A stretch of 64,000 nucleotides of DNA from an uncultured Clostridia bacterium (GTDB taxonomy: Bacteria > Bacillota > Clostridia > Christensenellales > Borkfalkiaceae): positions 62,001 through 126,000 of the forward strand of contig CANRIK010000001.1 in the NCBI GenBank assembly GCA_947630705.1, given 5' to 3'. The notes below the pieces were generated by a model. It saw only the letters and a list, made by a program, of their open reading frames with translations. It was not told the origin of the DNA and ran no database searches. The position numbers and the translations under genes were made by a program. Below are positions 1 through 7,513 of this stretch, piece after piece. Position 1 is the first letter of the stretch. Every line of letters begins with the position of its first letter.

Positions 1-547
1 TTTTTGCCGGAACGCCGGCGACGACGGCATTTTCGGGCACGTCCCTTGTGACGACCGCTCCGGCGCCCACCACCGCGCCGTCGCCGATGGTTACACCCGA
101 CAAAATCGTGACGTGCGCGCCGATCCAAACTTTGTTTCCGATTTTTACCGGCGCGAGGAACATATTCCAGCGTTTCTCGGGACAGAGGTCGTGGTTTATG
201 GTTGCAATAACGGTCTGTTGCCCGATTTGAACGTCGTCACCTATTTCGATACCGCCCTGATCCTGAAAACAGCAGCCCGAATTGATAAAAACGTGTTTTC
301 CGAGAACGATGTTTCTCCCGTAATCCGTATAAAAGGGCGGAAACAGCCCGAATCTTTCGTCAACCTCTCGCCCCGTAAGCTCCGAAAAGAGCTCGCGAAG
401 TTCGGGCATCGTATGATAGGCTCCGTTGATCTCTGCCGTAATTTTTCGTGCTCTGTCCGCGCCCTCGTGCATATGAATATGCATTTCGGAGTCGGCGACA
501 ACATATTTCTGTTTCTTGACTTCCGTTATAAATTGCTCTCTCGTCAT
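1..547 (-). CDS. Sugar O-acetyltransferase (maltose/galactoside type), 3' end cut by window edge
   Basis: The reading frame opens at the ATG at 547 and runs off the left edge without a stop, so about 182 residues are visible. The start [10 protein letters not shown] is followed by left-handed beta-helix hexapeptides ending in [20 protein letters not shown] and a [10 protein letters not shown] motif, the usual end of the maltose/galactoside acetyltransferase family. The catalytic His region reads [10 protein letters not shown]. Members transfer acetyl from acetyl-CoA to sugar hydroxyls; the substrate here cannot be told. It is divergent from a LysR gene and has its own good promoter. A full-length relative lies at 6953-7504. 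Only a few C-terminal residues should be missing. Confidence 0.88.
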   Translation of the reverse strand, partial: MTREQFITEVKKQKYVVADSEMHIHMHEGADRARKITAEINGAYHTMPELRELFSELTGREVDERFGLFPPFYTDYGRNIVLGKHVFINSGCCFQDQGGIEIGDDVQIGQQTVIATINHDLCPEKRWNMFLAPVKIGNKVWIGAHVTILSGVTIGDGAVVGAGAVVTRDVPENAVVAGVPAK

Positions 548-569
548 ATTCGCCTCTATTTACGTCGCT

Positions 570-599
570 ATTATAATGCCAAAACAATTTATATGTCAA
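570..599 (-). promoter_or_regulatory. Promoter of the O-acetyltransferase
   Basis: On the minus strand a perfect TTGACA (594-599) and a perfect TATAAT (570-575) are separated by 18 bp. Transcription would start near 563, leaving a leader of about 16 nt before the ATG at 547. Confidence 0.75.
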
Positions 600-620
600 A
601 TACTTATATTTTATAGTTTT

Positions 621-641
621 ACTATGCTTTACAAGCATAGT
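621..641. promoter_or_regulatory. Dyad operator, probable LysR binding site
   Basis: Perfect 9-bp inverted repeat: ACTATGCTT, spacer TAC, AAGCATAGT. Its core matches the T-N11-A box of LysR-type regulators. It overlaps the -35 box of the lysR gene and its centre lies about 67 bp upstream of the predicted start of the divergent acetyltransferase transcript. LysR activators classically bind at that distance while repressing their own gene. Confidence 0.7.
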
Positions 642-656
642 TTATTGCGATATAAT
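628..656 (+). promoter_or_regulatory. Promoter of the lysR-family gene
   Basis: TTTACA at 628-633 and TATAAT at 651-656 with a 17-bp spacer. The -35 box lies inside the dyad at 621-641, as expected for autorepression. Predicted start near 663, at the ribosome binding site, so the leader is very short. Confidence 0.65.
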
Positions 657-674
657 ATTCTCAAAGGAGCTTTT

Positions 675-1553
675 ATGGAATTACGGGAACTCAAATATTT
701 TTTGGCGTTAGCGCGCGAAGAGAGCATTTTGAAGGCGGCGGAAGCGCTGTATGTGTCACAACCCAACCTTTCACGGCAGATGAAGCGTCTGGAAGAGGAA
801 CTCGGTCAACAGCTATTTATACGCGGAAGCAGAAAAATCACGCTCACCCAAGCGGGAGAACTCCTCAAAAAGCGCGCCGAGGAAATCTTGGAGCTGCAAA
901 AAAAGACGGAAGCCGAACTCTCCTCGCCGCCTGCGGAAATTCGGGGAGACGTCTATATAGGCGGCGGCGAAAGTTACGTCCTGCAAATCGTTGCGAGAGC
1001 CGCTCATGCCGTGCGAGAAAGGTATCCCTCCGTCAAATTTCACTTATACAGCGGAGATATGACTGCCATTAAGGAGAAGCTCGACAAAGGACTCATAGAT
1101 TTCGGCGTTTTCATAGAGCCGGCCGATCTCACAAAGTACGACTATCTCCGTTTGCCGCTCGCAGATACTTGGGGCGTCCTTATGCGCAAGGACAGTCCGC
1201 TTGCAAAAAAGCAATTTATCACGCCCGAAGATTTATGGAATGCGCCCATCATACGCTCACGTCATTCTCTGGACAAAAGCGTCATTACCGATTGGTTTCA
1301 AAGGAAGTCGGAAGAGCTGAATATCGTCGCCACGTACGACCTTTTGTATAACGCCTCACTACTTGTCGCCGAGGGCGTGGGATATGCCGTGGGGCTCGAA
1401 CACATTATCAATACGTCGGGGGACAGTCAACTCTGCTTTCGGCCGCTCTTTCCGAAGCTCGTATCACATCTCGACATTGCGTGGAAAAAGTATCAGGTGT
1501 TCCCGAAATGCTCCGAAATCTTTTTGAAAAAACTGCAAGAGAGCGTAATATAG
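675..1553 (+). CDS. LysR-family transcriptional regulator
   Basis: 292 residues, normal for the family. Residues 1-60 form the winged helix-turn-helix (MELRELKYFLALAREESILK, then AAEALYVSQPNLSRQMKRLE, the recognition helix region). The remainder is a periplasmic-binding-like effector domain of the CynR/ArgP shape. The ATG at 675 was chosen over an upstream in-frame ATG at 516 because AAAGGAG lies 6-12 bases before it and the DNA-binding domain starts there. Divergent placement and the shared operator suggest it controls the neighbouring acetyltransferase. The effector is unknown. Confidence 0.93.
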   Translation: MELRELKYFLALAREESILKAAEALYVSQPNLSRQMKRLEEELGQQLFIRGSRKITLTQAGELLKKRAEEILELQKKTEAELSSPPAEIRGDVYIGGGESYVLQIVARAAHAVRERYPSVKFHLYSGDMTAIKEKLDKGLIDFGVFIEPADLTKYDYLRLPLADTWGVLMRKDSPLAKKQFITPEDLWNAPIIRSRHSLDKSVITDWFQRKSEELNIVATYDLLYNASLLVAEGVGYAVGLEHIINTSGDSQLCFRPLFPKLVSHLDIAWKKYQVFPKCSEIFLKKLQESVI

Positions 1554-1638
1554 CCTGAATTTTCAACGGCCGCCCTTTTCATAAAAATAATCGATATAAA
1601 ATTAATAAGAAATAGTCCATATAAAATCAAAGAAATTA

Positions 1639-1674
1639 TAATAGCGGCGAAAATATTTTCGCCGCTATTATTTT
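1639..1674. terminator. Bidirectional terminator
   Basis: A 32-bp perfect palindrome built on TAATAGCGGCGAAAAT and its reverse complement, flanked by A/T runs on both sides. It sits between the convergent lysR-family gene and the minus-strand gene ending at 1758. Confidence 0.75.
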
Positions 1675-1757
1675 CACTCGCCCAATTGGTCTTTTACGAT
1701 TGAAATCAAGTTCTTTTGATTGCTCTCCGAGTACCTGACGGAAAGGCTTTCGTCAAT

Positions 1758-2408
1758 CTAAATTTCTGTTTTGTTATCTTCCGTCTCGGGTACGGGCTCG
1801 TTTACAGGGGTATCGACGGCCGCCTCGTCGGTAACGGGCGCCGCCTCCGGTTGGGACTCAATCGAATCGGCTGTTTTTTCTTCATCCGCAAAGGGCTCTA
1901 TACCCTTCTTTTCGGCAATAAGCATCTCCTTCAACAGCTTCTTGACCGCCGGAATTCTGCCGCGGTAAAGAGTGCCCGTGAGGTCTACGGCGTAAAGACG
2001 GAGAGAGTGAAGAACTTTTTTGCCGTTGTGGTCTATCACAAGTTCGCGAATGTCTTTGCAGGAGAGATTAAACGTTATGGAGTTTCTCTGTTCCACCACG
2101 ATTCTTGCGTCGCTCTGCAAGCCGTGTTCTTCCCTGTATTTTTCCGTGAGCGGAAAATTTACTTTGCCGTTCTGTATTCCGAGTTCGTCCAAGCCGACGT
2201 CGTTCAAAGACTTATTGCCTATCGTCAATCCGGCATAGCGCTTTTTGGATTGCTTTTCGATGGAATAAAATCCGAGAAAGTTCAGTCGCTGAACGGCGAT
2301 TTTGTTGTGCAGTCGGAACAGCAGCCACACAGTGAGCGCGGCGAGCACGATTAATATTATAGACATAACCAGCACTATTACGCCGCAGTTTTCGTTTAAC
2401 CAGTCCAT
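1758..2408 (-). CDS. Unrecognised single-pass membrane protein
   Basis: 216 residues, family not recognised. The N-terminus has one hydrophobic segment (about residues 9-31, VIVLVMSIILIVLAALTVWL). A soluble domain of about 130 residues follows, rich in beta-like segments (ITFNLSCKDIRELVIDHNGK). The last 45 residues are an acidic, Pro/Glu-rich tail. The layout, TM anchor then cytoplasmic domain with acidic low-complexity sequence, matches the next gene (2521-4650), so they may act together at the membrane. A GAGGTG ribosome binding site precedes the ATG. Confidence 0.75.
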   Translation of the reverse strand: MDWLNENCGVIVLVMSIILIVLAALTVWLLFRLHNKIAVQRLNFLGFYSIEKQSKKRYAGLTIGNKSLNDVGLDELGIQNGKVNFPLTEKYREEHGLQSDARIVVEQRNSITFNLSCKDIRELVIDHNGKKVLHSLRLYAVDLTGTLYRGRIPAVKKLLKEMLIAEKKGIEPFADEEKTADSIESQPEAAPVTDEAAVDTPVNEPVPETEDNKTEI

Positions 2409-2520
2409 ATTACACCTCTGTCAATAAATATATATTTTAATATATCGTTTATTTTAAATAAATAATATCACCGCACGGAAGATTTGTCAAACTTTGCGCA
2501 TGTTTTTTGCGGACAAAAAG

Positions 2521-4650
2521 TTATCTTTTGAACAGTCCGCGTCTTTTCTTCGCGACGGGCTTTTCCGGCTCTCTCTTCGGCGCGGCTCGGTGAGTCACGA
2601 CTACCTTGCAGAGAGGTTTCAACGGAAGGTGAAGTTTTTCGGGAGAAATCCGCGCGTTGTCCACCACTATAACTTCCTGCGGAGGGTTGCTCTCCGACTT
2701 ATATAAGGCTATTTCTCCCTTCGTCCATTGCTTGCCGTCGGGGTCAAACCAATACACCTTTCTTCCGCGCCTACGGAACATGACGCCGACGACGGGAATA
2801 CCGTCCTCGTCGCCTCGCGAGCTGCCATCGTAAGAATTTACGTCTTTTATCTCGTTGGCTGTGAGTTCTTCGACTTCCCCCTCCTCCGAAGGGTCAACTT
2901 CGGCTGTCTCTTCCGCCTCTTCCTGTTCGCCGTCCTCATATTCTTCCGTTTGCTCCGCCGCAAGCTCTTCGGAAGTCTCTTCCGATTCTGCGAGTTCCTC
3001 GGTTTCGACGGGCTCCTCAATGGGCTCTTCAACGGGCTCCTCGACCGCGGCGAACTCCTCGGTTTCAACGGGCTCTTCGGTTACGGCAGACTCCTCTGAT
3101 GCCTCCTCCGGCTCTCGGGATAGTTCGACCTCGCCGTTTGCGCCGTTGAGTTCTTTAATGAGTCCGCGCTCTATCAAGGGTTCGTTCTCCTCATAGGGGA
3201 GATAGTAATTTTCCGGCTCGCGGGATATTTTGACGAGAGCAAACTCGTCGGCAAGCAGAGCGACCAATTCTTTCGCGTACTCCGCACGCCTTGCGTTCTT
3301 GATTTTATACATGCAGGGAACAAGCTCGTAGCGCTTGCCGTAGGAGCGCGCAACCTTGTACTTCGTGCCCGTATAGTCGTCGGGATTCAGAGCAAGATAC
3401 AGTATGAGAGATTTCCCGCGAATAGCGAACTTTGCGAGTTTTGTTCTGCCGCAATTTATGCTGTCGTTAAGCCATGATATGCGGCTCTTTGTCTTTTTAT
3501 AGGACAAAAGCGCGTTCTTGATTTCAGAATACCGGCCCTTTGTTGCGTCGGAGGACTGAATAAGTTTAGCTTTGAAGGATTTATTGAACCTGATGTCGAT
3601 AGTCGAACGGCTCGCCGACGCGTGGGATTGCGTATCTGTATCGGGTAACGGCTCTATTCCTGCGGCCGGTTCCGACGGCAGAGTTTCTTCCGACGGCAAA
3701 GTTTCTTCCGACGGCTCTTCGGCCGTAATTTCTTCGTCGGAGGTATCTTCTGACAGCGCGCTCTCCGCCACGGGAGAGGCGGCGTTTCTGCCGACGGGTA
3801 TTATTTCGCCTTCGGATATTTTAATCAGACCTCTTTCGAGCAGAGCCGCGTCCGTTTCAAAGGGCATATAGTAATTTTCGTGTTTCTCTGCGCCCCTTTG
3901 TATCCCGAGTTTTGCCATGACTTCGGCGATAAGTTCGGCGGCGTACTTCGCGCGGCGGTCGTTCTTTATCCTGTACATGCAAGGAACGTCTTTGAGCGAA
4001 GCTATATTGCCGACATACTCCAACTTATATTTTCCGTCGCCGAAATCCCCGACGTCGAGAGGAAGGAACAGACAGAGCGTCTTGCCGCGCAAGGTTATCT
4101 TTGCAATGACCGTCTTGCCGCGTTTGAAAGTTTCGCGCTTCCAATTATAGCGAGCCTTTACCTTTTCGTAGGACAATAGTTCGTTCTTTATGTATGTGTA
4201 CCATTCCTTGGTTTCGTCGTCCGACTGAATCAGTTTGGAAATGTAACTTCTGTTGTATTTGGAAGAGTAAGCCGCCACGTTCGCCGCTCCGTCTACGCTC
4301 TCGGGAGCGACGGAGTTTATGATAACGACGGTTTCCTCCTCTGCCGCCTCTTGGGGAGTTGCGGCATTTTCTTCCGCCGCGACGTCTTTTGGCTCGTCCG
4401 CTACGGTTTCATCTGTGGGCTCTTCGGGCGCGGAGGATATCGAGGCTTGGGAAAGTTCGGGCTCTTTCTCGCTTTGGTCGGAAGATTCCTCCTTCACGTT
4501 TTCGTCCGAACGGCGTTTGCGCAGTACTATCACGAGAAATACCACAATCGCCGCGGCAAGAACGGCCGCCAGAACGATTATTGACCAGAACAGCGCCGGA
4601 TTTGCGTTCATGTCGATACTCAATAAATTCAAACCGATTGAATTCAACAT
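2521..4650 (-). CDS. Membrane-anchored protein with two copies of an undescribed ~145-residue domain
   Basis: 709 residues from the ATG at 4650, chosen over an in-frame ATG at 4731 because AAAAGGGG lies just upstream. Order: TM segment about 20-44; acidic linker; domain copy 1 about 132-277 (KYNRSYISKLIQSDDETKEW ... RGKTLCLFLPL ... ENYYMPFETDAALLERGLIK); acidic linker; domain copy 2 about 355-500 (RFNKSFKAKLIQSSDATKGR ... RGKSLILYLAL ... ENYYLPYEENEPLIERGLIK); a very Glu-rich stretch about 505-610; a small basic C-terminal module about 619-686 (VYWFDPDGKQWTKGEIALYK); and a Lys/Arg tail. I do not recognise the domain. A third copy is at the C-terminus of the gene at 48007-49854. Function unknown; a membrane-linked scaffold or binding role is only a guess. 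Confidence 0.85.
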   Translation of the reverse strand: MLNSIGLNLLSIDMNANPALFWSIIVLAAVLAAAIVVFLVIVLRKRRSDENVKEESSDQSEKEPELSQASISSAPEEPTDETVADEPKDVAAEENAATPQEAAEEETVVIINSVAPESVDGAANVAAYSSKYNRSYISKLIQSDDETKEWYTYIKNELLSYEKVKARYNWKRETFKRGKTVIAKITLRGKTLCLFLPLDVGDFGDGKYKLEYVGNIASLKDVPCMYRIKNDRRAKYAAELIAEVMAKLGIQRGAEKHENYYMPFETDAALLERGLIKISEGEIIPVGRNAASPVAESALSEDTSDEEITAEEPSEETLPSEETLPSEPAAGIEPLPDTDTQSHASASRSTIDIRFNKSFKAKLIQSSDATKGRYSEIKNALLSYKKTKSRISWLNDSINCGRTKLAKFAIRGKSLILYLALNPDDYTGTKYKVARSYGKRYELVPCMYKIKNARRAEYAKELVALLADEFALVKISREPENYYLPYEENEPLIERGLIKELNGANGEVELSREPEEASEESAVTEEPVETEEFAAVEEPVEEPIEEPVETEELAESEETSEELAAEQTEEYEDGEQEEAEETAEVDPSEEGEVEELTANEIKDVNSYDGSSRGDEDGIPVVGVMFRRRGRKVYWFDPDGKQWTKGEIALYKSESNPPQEVIVVDNARISPEKLHLPLKPLCKVVVTHRAAPKREPEKPVAKKRRGLFKR

Positions 4651-4796
4651 CTGTCTTTTCCCCTTTTCATTTTTTCGGCCGTTTAAACAGCCGGCCGCTC
4701 CCACTTCCGGAACGACGTTTGTAATAATCAAACTTCGGAAACTCGCGCCGAGAAAATTCGGATTCGGCGGCTCCTACACAACATTATTACATTAGC

Positions 4797-4825
4797 ATTA
4801 TACTATTTCATTCGGCCATAGTCAA
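4797..4825 (-). promoter_or_regulatory. Promoter of the two-domain membrane protein, with long leader
   Basis: Minus-strand TTGACT (4820-4825), 17-bp spacer, TATAAT (4797-4802). Transcription should begin near 4790, giving a leader of about 140 nt before the ATG at 4650. That is long compared with most leaders in this window. Confidence 0.7.
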
Positions 4826-5118
4826 TAGCTGTATATCGGCTTGTTCACCTAAATTTTACACTGTCATTTCATTAATAGGGACAAAAATATGCGCGAAAAC
4901 CATCGGCTCCGTTCCGTACAAGTAAGGGCGCGCGTTCAAAAAGTCTTTATATGAAATGTGCCTAAATACAAAACAGATTTTGCCTAATTCCCTTGTCGTT
5001 AAAATGGGCGTGGATGAAATTTGCCTAAATATAAAACAGAATTTACCTAATAAATTTGCCGTTCAAAGCCCACCTTTATGGTGCGGCGTTGATTTTTATC
5101 CATGAGCCATAACAGTAA
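4826..5118. other. Intergenic region without a supported gene
   Basis: No ORF with a ribosome binding site is visible. The region is A/T-rich and holds the direct repeats at 4951-5051. It separates the promoter of the minus-strand 709-residue gene from the ferritin terminator. Confidence 0.6.
4951..5051. repeat. Two 38-bp imperfect direct repeats
   Basis: Copies at 4951-4988 and 5014-5051 differ at only a few positions. Each begins ATGAAAT, contains TGCCTAAATA, then AAAACAGA, and ends CCTAAT. The start-to-start distance is 63 bp. Within each copy the CCTAA motif occurs twice. They could be operator sites or a small duplicated element; nothing in the sequence decides this. Confidence 0.7.
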
Positions 5119-5146
5119 ACGGCGGTCCCGAACACGGGACCGCCGT
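5119..5146 (-). terminator. Terminator of the ferritin gene
   Basis: 12-bp perfect stem (ACGGCGGTCCCG) with a 4-base loop, followed on the minus strand by TTTACTGTT. It lies 28 bp after the ferritin stop codon. Confidence 0.8.
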
Positions 5147-5173
5147 CTTATTGCTTCTTGTTTTAAGTTCCAA

Positions 5174-5686
5174 TTATTCAGCCTGCGATGCCGGTGTATA
5201 GACGCGCGCGGAGAGCTCCTGATTGAGCATATAGAGTCCCTTGGGCTCGTTGCCGAAGAGCTTCATCTTCTTTATGAGGTCTTCTGCGTTCTTTTCCTCT
5301 TCGCCCTGTTCCTTTACAAACCAGTCGAGGAACTGCATGGTCTTGAAATCACCTATGGCAAAGGCCTCGGCGTAGATTTTCGTTATAAGCGAAGTTACGT
5401 ATTTTTCGTGTTCGAGACCGGCGTCGAGAGGGTCGAGATGGGTCTTGAAAACCTTGTCGGGCTTGGCGATTGCGTCGAAAGTCACTCTGTGTCCGCTGTC
5501 TATGAGATAGCGCCTTATCATGAACGCGTGGTCGCGCTCTTCCTGCGCCTGAATTTCATACCAATGAGCGAAGCCGTCGAGTCCCTCGTCCTCGAAATAG
5601 TTTGCAAAATCGAGATAGAGATAAGCCGAATACAGCTCCTTGTTTATCTGGTCGTTCAAAAGCGCGGCGATTTTTTCGTTTAACAT
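5174..5686 (-). CDS. ftnA: Bacterial non-haem ferritin
   Basis: 170 residues, the usual size for 24-subunit ferritin. It oxidises ferrous iron at a di-iron centre and stores ferric mineral in the cytoplasm. Ligand motifs are present: NKELYSAYLYLDFANYFEDE (Glu of helix A), YEIQAQEERDHAFMIRRYL (E-x-x-H of helix B) and the later KEQGEEEKNAEDLI helix. The gene starts with a GGAGGC ribosome binding site and has its own promoter and terminator. It is divergent from rubrerythrin, so the two form an iron and peroxide defence pair. Confidence 0.95.
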   Translation of the reverse strand: MLNEKIAALLNDQINKELYSAYLYLDFANYFEDEGLDGFAHWYEIQAQEERDHAFMIRRYLIDSGHRVTFDAIAKPDKVFKTHLDPLDAGLEHEKYVTSLITKIYAEAFAIGDFKTMQFLDWFVKEQGEEEKNAEDLIKKMKLFGNEPKGLYMLNQELSARVYTPASQAE

Positions 5687-5716
5687 ATTTTTGCCTCCGA
5701 AATTTTGATTGATTAA

Positions 5717-5745
5717 ATTATATAGCCTGCAAAAGGGAAAATCAA
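5717..5745 (-). promoter_or_regulatory. Promoter of ferritin
   Basis: Minus-strand TTGATT (5740-5745), 17-bp spacer, TATAAT (5717-5722), about 30 bp ahead of the ATG at 5686. I saw no clean PerR or Fur palindrome over it. Confidence 0.6.
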
Positions 5746-5918
5746 TGATTTTAAGACCGAATTTGAAATAATTTTGCGTAATTCGACTAAAAAACCAACA
5801 ATCGGAAAGGAGTTTTCAAAACGGAGCGAACCGCGCGGCATATACAAATAATTCCAGCAAATCAAAAGGCGCATAACCGTCGGATTTTTCCGCAAAATAA
5901 GGCTGACGGAGGAAAATT

Positions 5919-6515
5919 ATGCAATTCGATGAAACAAAGACTTACAGAAATCTTGCAAGAAGTTTTGCCGGAGAGAGCCAAGCCGGAATGAGATACCAGC
6001 TCATTGCGCGGCAGGCTACTCAACAGGGATATATCACCCTTGCCGACACTATAAGAACTATTGCCAAAAACGAGACGGTGCACGCGAGAAGGTTCTTTGA
6101 AGAGCTGAATAAACGCGGCGAATATCTGGAAAATATCGAGCTTGAAGCGGGCTATCCCTATCATGGCGGCGATATCGAACAGGGTTTGAAATTCGCGGCG
6201 GACGACGAGCACAAGGAACATGCGGAAGTTTATCCGGCTTTTGCCAAAGACGCCGAGGATGAAGGCTTTAAAGATATTGCAAACCTTTTCAAACTTGTTG
6301 CGCGAGTTGAGGAAAGACACGAAATGGTGTTCAATTACCTCTACGAGGCATTCAAAAAAGGCGTGCTTTACAGCAACGAATCACCCATCCTCTATATCTG
6401 CGGCGAGTGCGGATATATGCACACATCTACCAAAGCCTGGGATAAGTGCCCTCTCTGTAATGCAAGTCAAGGCGAAGTGGAATTGCATATTCCGTTTGAA
6501 AAGGAGAAAATATGA
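5919..6515 (+). CDS. rbr: Rubrerythrin
   Basis: 198 residues. The N-terminal four-helix di-iron domain carries repeated E-x-x-H ligands (NETVHARRFFEEL, EHKEHAEVYP, RVEERHEMVFNYL), and the C-terminus is a rubredoxin-like Fe(Cys)4 knuckle (YICGECGYMH ... WDKCPLCNASQ). Rubrerythrin reduces hydrogen peroxide in anaerobes using electrons passed through rubredoxin or NADH oxidoreductases. An excellent ribosome binding site (GGAGG) lies 6 bases before the ATG. The stop overlaps the start of a tiny Cys-rich ORF (ATGA), so the two are translationally coupled. Confidence 0.96.
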   Translation: MQFDETKTYRNLARSFAGESQAGMRYQLIARQATQQGYITLADTIRTIAKNETVHARRFFEELNKRGEYLENIELEAGYPYHGGDIEQGLKFAADDEHKEHAEVYPAFAKDAEDEGFKDIANLFKLVARVEERHEMVFNYLYEAFKKGVLYSNESPILYICGECGYMHTSTKAWDKCPLCNASQGEVELHIPFEKEKI

Positions 6516-6613
6516 GAAAGACTAACGAAAACAGTAAGCAGTCCAACAATCAGAAAAATAAGGATTGCGGCGGTAAGAGCTGTGGCAGCAAGAACGCGAA
6601 AAACTGCAAATAA
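6512..6613 (+). CDS. Tiny Cys-rich peptide coupled to rubrerythrin
   Basis: 33 residues, MRKTNENSKQ at the start and DCGGKSCGSKNAKNCK at the end. Its ATG overlaps the rubrerythrin stop codon (ATGA) and AAGGAG sits 6 bases upstream, so it is very likely translated. Three Cys residues and many Lys and Asn suggest a metal- or redox-linked peptide, but I know no function. It ends at TAA 6611-6613, inside the next small ORF, which is in the +1 frame. The two may be one gene read with a +1 shift or broken by one extra base. Confidence 0.6.
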   Translation: MRKTNENSKQSNNQKNKDCGGKSCGSKNAKNCK

Positions 6614-6701
6614 GTTTCGCGACGGCTTTGACCCCAACGGCAGTTATACGGGTTCTCCGATTGACGGAGGTAAGCCCGTGCAGGACGCCGACGATCTGTG
6701 A
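6582..6701 (+). CDS. Small ORF ending in PVQDADDL, overlapping the Cys-rich peptide
   Basis: A frame one base ahead of the previous ORF stays open through DPNGSYTGSPIDGGKPVQDA and stops at 6699-6701. The only reasonable own start is GTG 6582, giving 39 residues, with a weak TAAGAG upstream. The motif pattern (D-P-x-G-S-Y-T-G followed by P-V-Q-D-A-D-D-L) looks like a conserved tail I associate with short Firmicutes proteins, but I cannot confirm this here. If a +1 shift joins it to the preceding ORF near 6608-6612, the product is about 62 residues with a Cys-rich head and this tail. Confidence 0.45.
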   Translation: MAARTRKTANKFRDGFDPNGSYTGSPIDGGKPVQDADDL

Positions 6702-6780
6702 TTTTTCACTTTTCCGAAGGGGTTTATTACCGCGACGCCCTTAAATGGTATGGCGGATGACCGCCGTATTTACGGGCGTG

Positions 6781-6840
6781 TTCAGGTTTTTCATATTGAA
6801 ACCTGAAAGAGGCGGCGGACGAAGATTTCGTCCGCCGCCT
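6781..6840. terminator. Two hairpins after the rubrerythrin operon
   Basis: Hairpin 1: TTCAGGTTT (6781-6789) pairs with AAACCTGAA (6799-6807). Hairpin 2: a 14-bp perfect stem, AGGCGGCGGACGAA, at 6810-6823 and 6827-6840 with a 3-base loop, followed by TTT. They lie between the plus-strand rubrerythrin operon and the minus-strand gene ending at 6953. The second probably terminates transcription. Confidence 0.65.
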
Positions 6841-6952
6841 TTGAACGCCTTCAAATAGCGTTTCGTTTATTTATATCATTTTTTAATTTCATTCTGCCAA
6901 TCGGGTTTCTAAATACATCAACGCATCCAACTCTTCGCGCCTCGGATTTATT

Positions 6953-7504
6953 TTATAGGCGTCTTATGATTTTTGCCGGATTGCCGGCTATAACAACATT
7001 CGAGGGGAAACTGCGAGTGACTACCGCTCCGCTCCCCACAACCACGTTGTCGCCCAAGGTCACGCCCGGGTTTATTATCGCTCCGCCGCCTATCCAACAG
7101 TCGTCGCCTATGACTACTTCCTTTCCGTACTCCCAGCCCTCCGTGCGAAGTTTACGGTCGAGAGGATGAGCCGCGGCATATATGCCGACCTGAGGGGCGA
7201 TGAGACAGTTGTCTCCTATCCTCACCTTGCACACATCGAGTATACATACTCCGTAATTACAGTAAAAGTTGTCGCCAACCTCTATATTGCTGCCGTAATC
7301 GCAATAAAATCCCTGCGTAAGATGGGGAGATTTTCCGCATTTTCCGAAAAGTTCGCGAGCTATTTCCTGACGGCGTTCCTCGGAAATTTCGCCGTAGAGT
7401 TCGCGGCAGAGTCTGCGCGCTCTGTCGCCCTCCGCCACAAGATTTCCGTCGCATTTGTACAGCTCGCCGGAAAGCATTCTCTCTTTGTTAGTCATATCCG
7501 CCAT
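6953..7504 (-). CDS. maa: Maltose/galactoside O-acetyltransferase
   Basis: 183 residues, full length. The N-terminal Mac cap (MTNKERMLSGELYKCDG) is followed by a left-handed beta-helix, catalytic His in GIYAAAHPLDRKLRTEG, and the family ending GSGAVVTRSFPSNVVIAGNP. It transfers acetyl from acetyl-CoA to a sugar; the physiological substrate is uncertain. It follows ftsY by 9 bp and probably ends the plsX-rnc-smc-ftsY operon. The start could also be the ATG three codons downstream (7495); neither has a strong ribosome binding site. Confidence 0.9.
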   Translation of the reverse strand: MADMTNKERMLSGELYKCDGNLVAEGDRARRLCRELYGEISEERRQEIARELFGKCGKSPHLTQGFYCDYGSNIEVGDNFYCNYGVCILDVCKVRIGDNCLIAPQVGIYAAAHPLDRKLRTEGWEYGKEVVIGDDCWIGGGAIINPGVTLGDNVVVGSGAVVTRSFPSNVVIAGNPAKIIRRL

Positions 7505-7513
7505 ATCCGCCGT

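Noticed and set aside
1716..2354. 212-codon plus-strand ORF opposite the 216-residue membrane protein
   Set aside because: The minus-strand frame has a TM anchor, an acidic tail and a ribosome binding site; the plus frame has none of these.
6610..6701. Treating the QDADDL segment as simple noncoding spacer
   Set aside because: The frame reads as a coherent, low-complexity-free peptide up to a stop and directly continues the upstream small ORF after a one-base shift, so I kept it as a low-confidence CDS.
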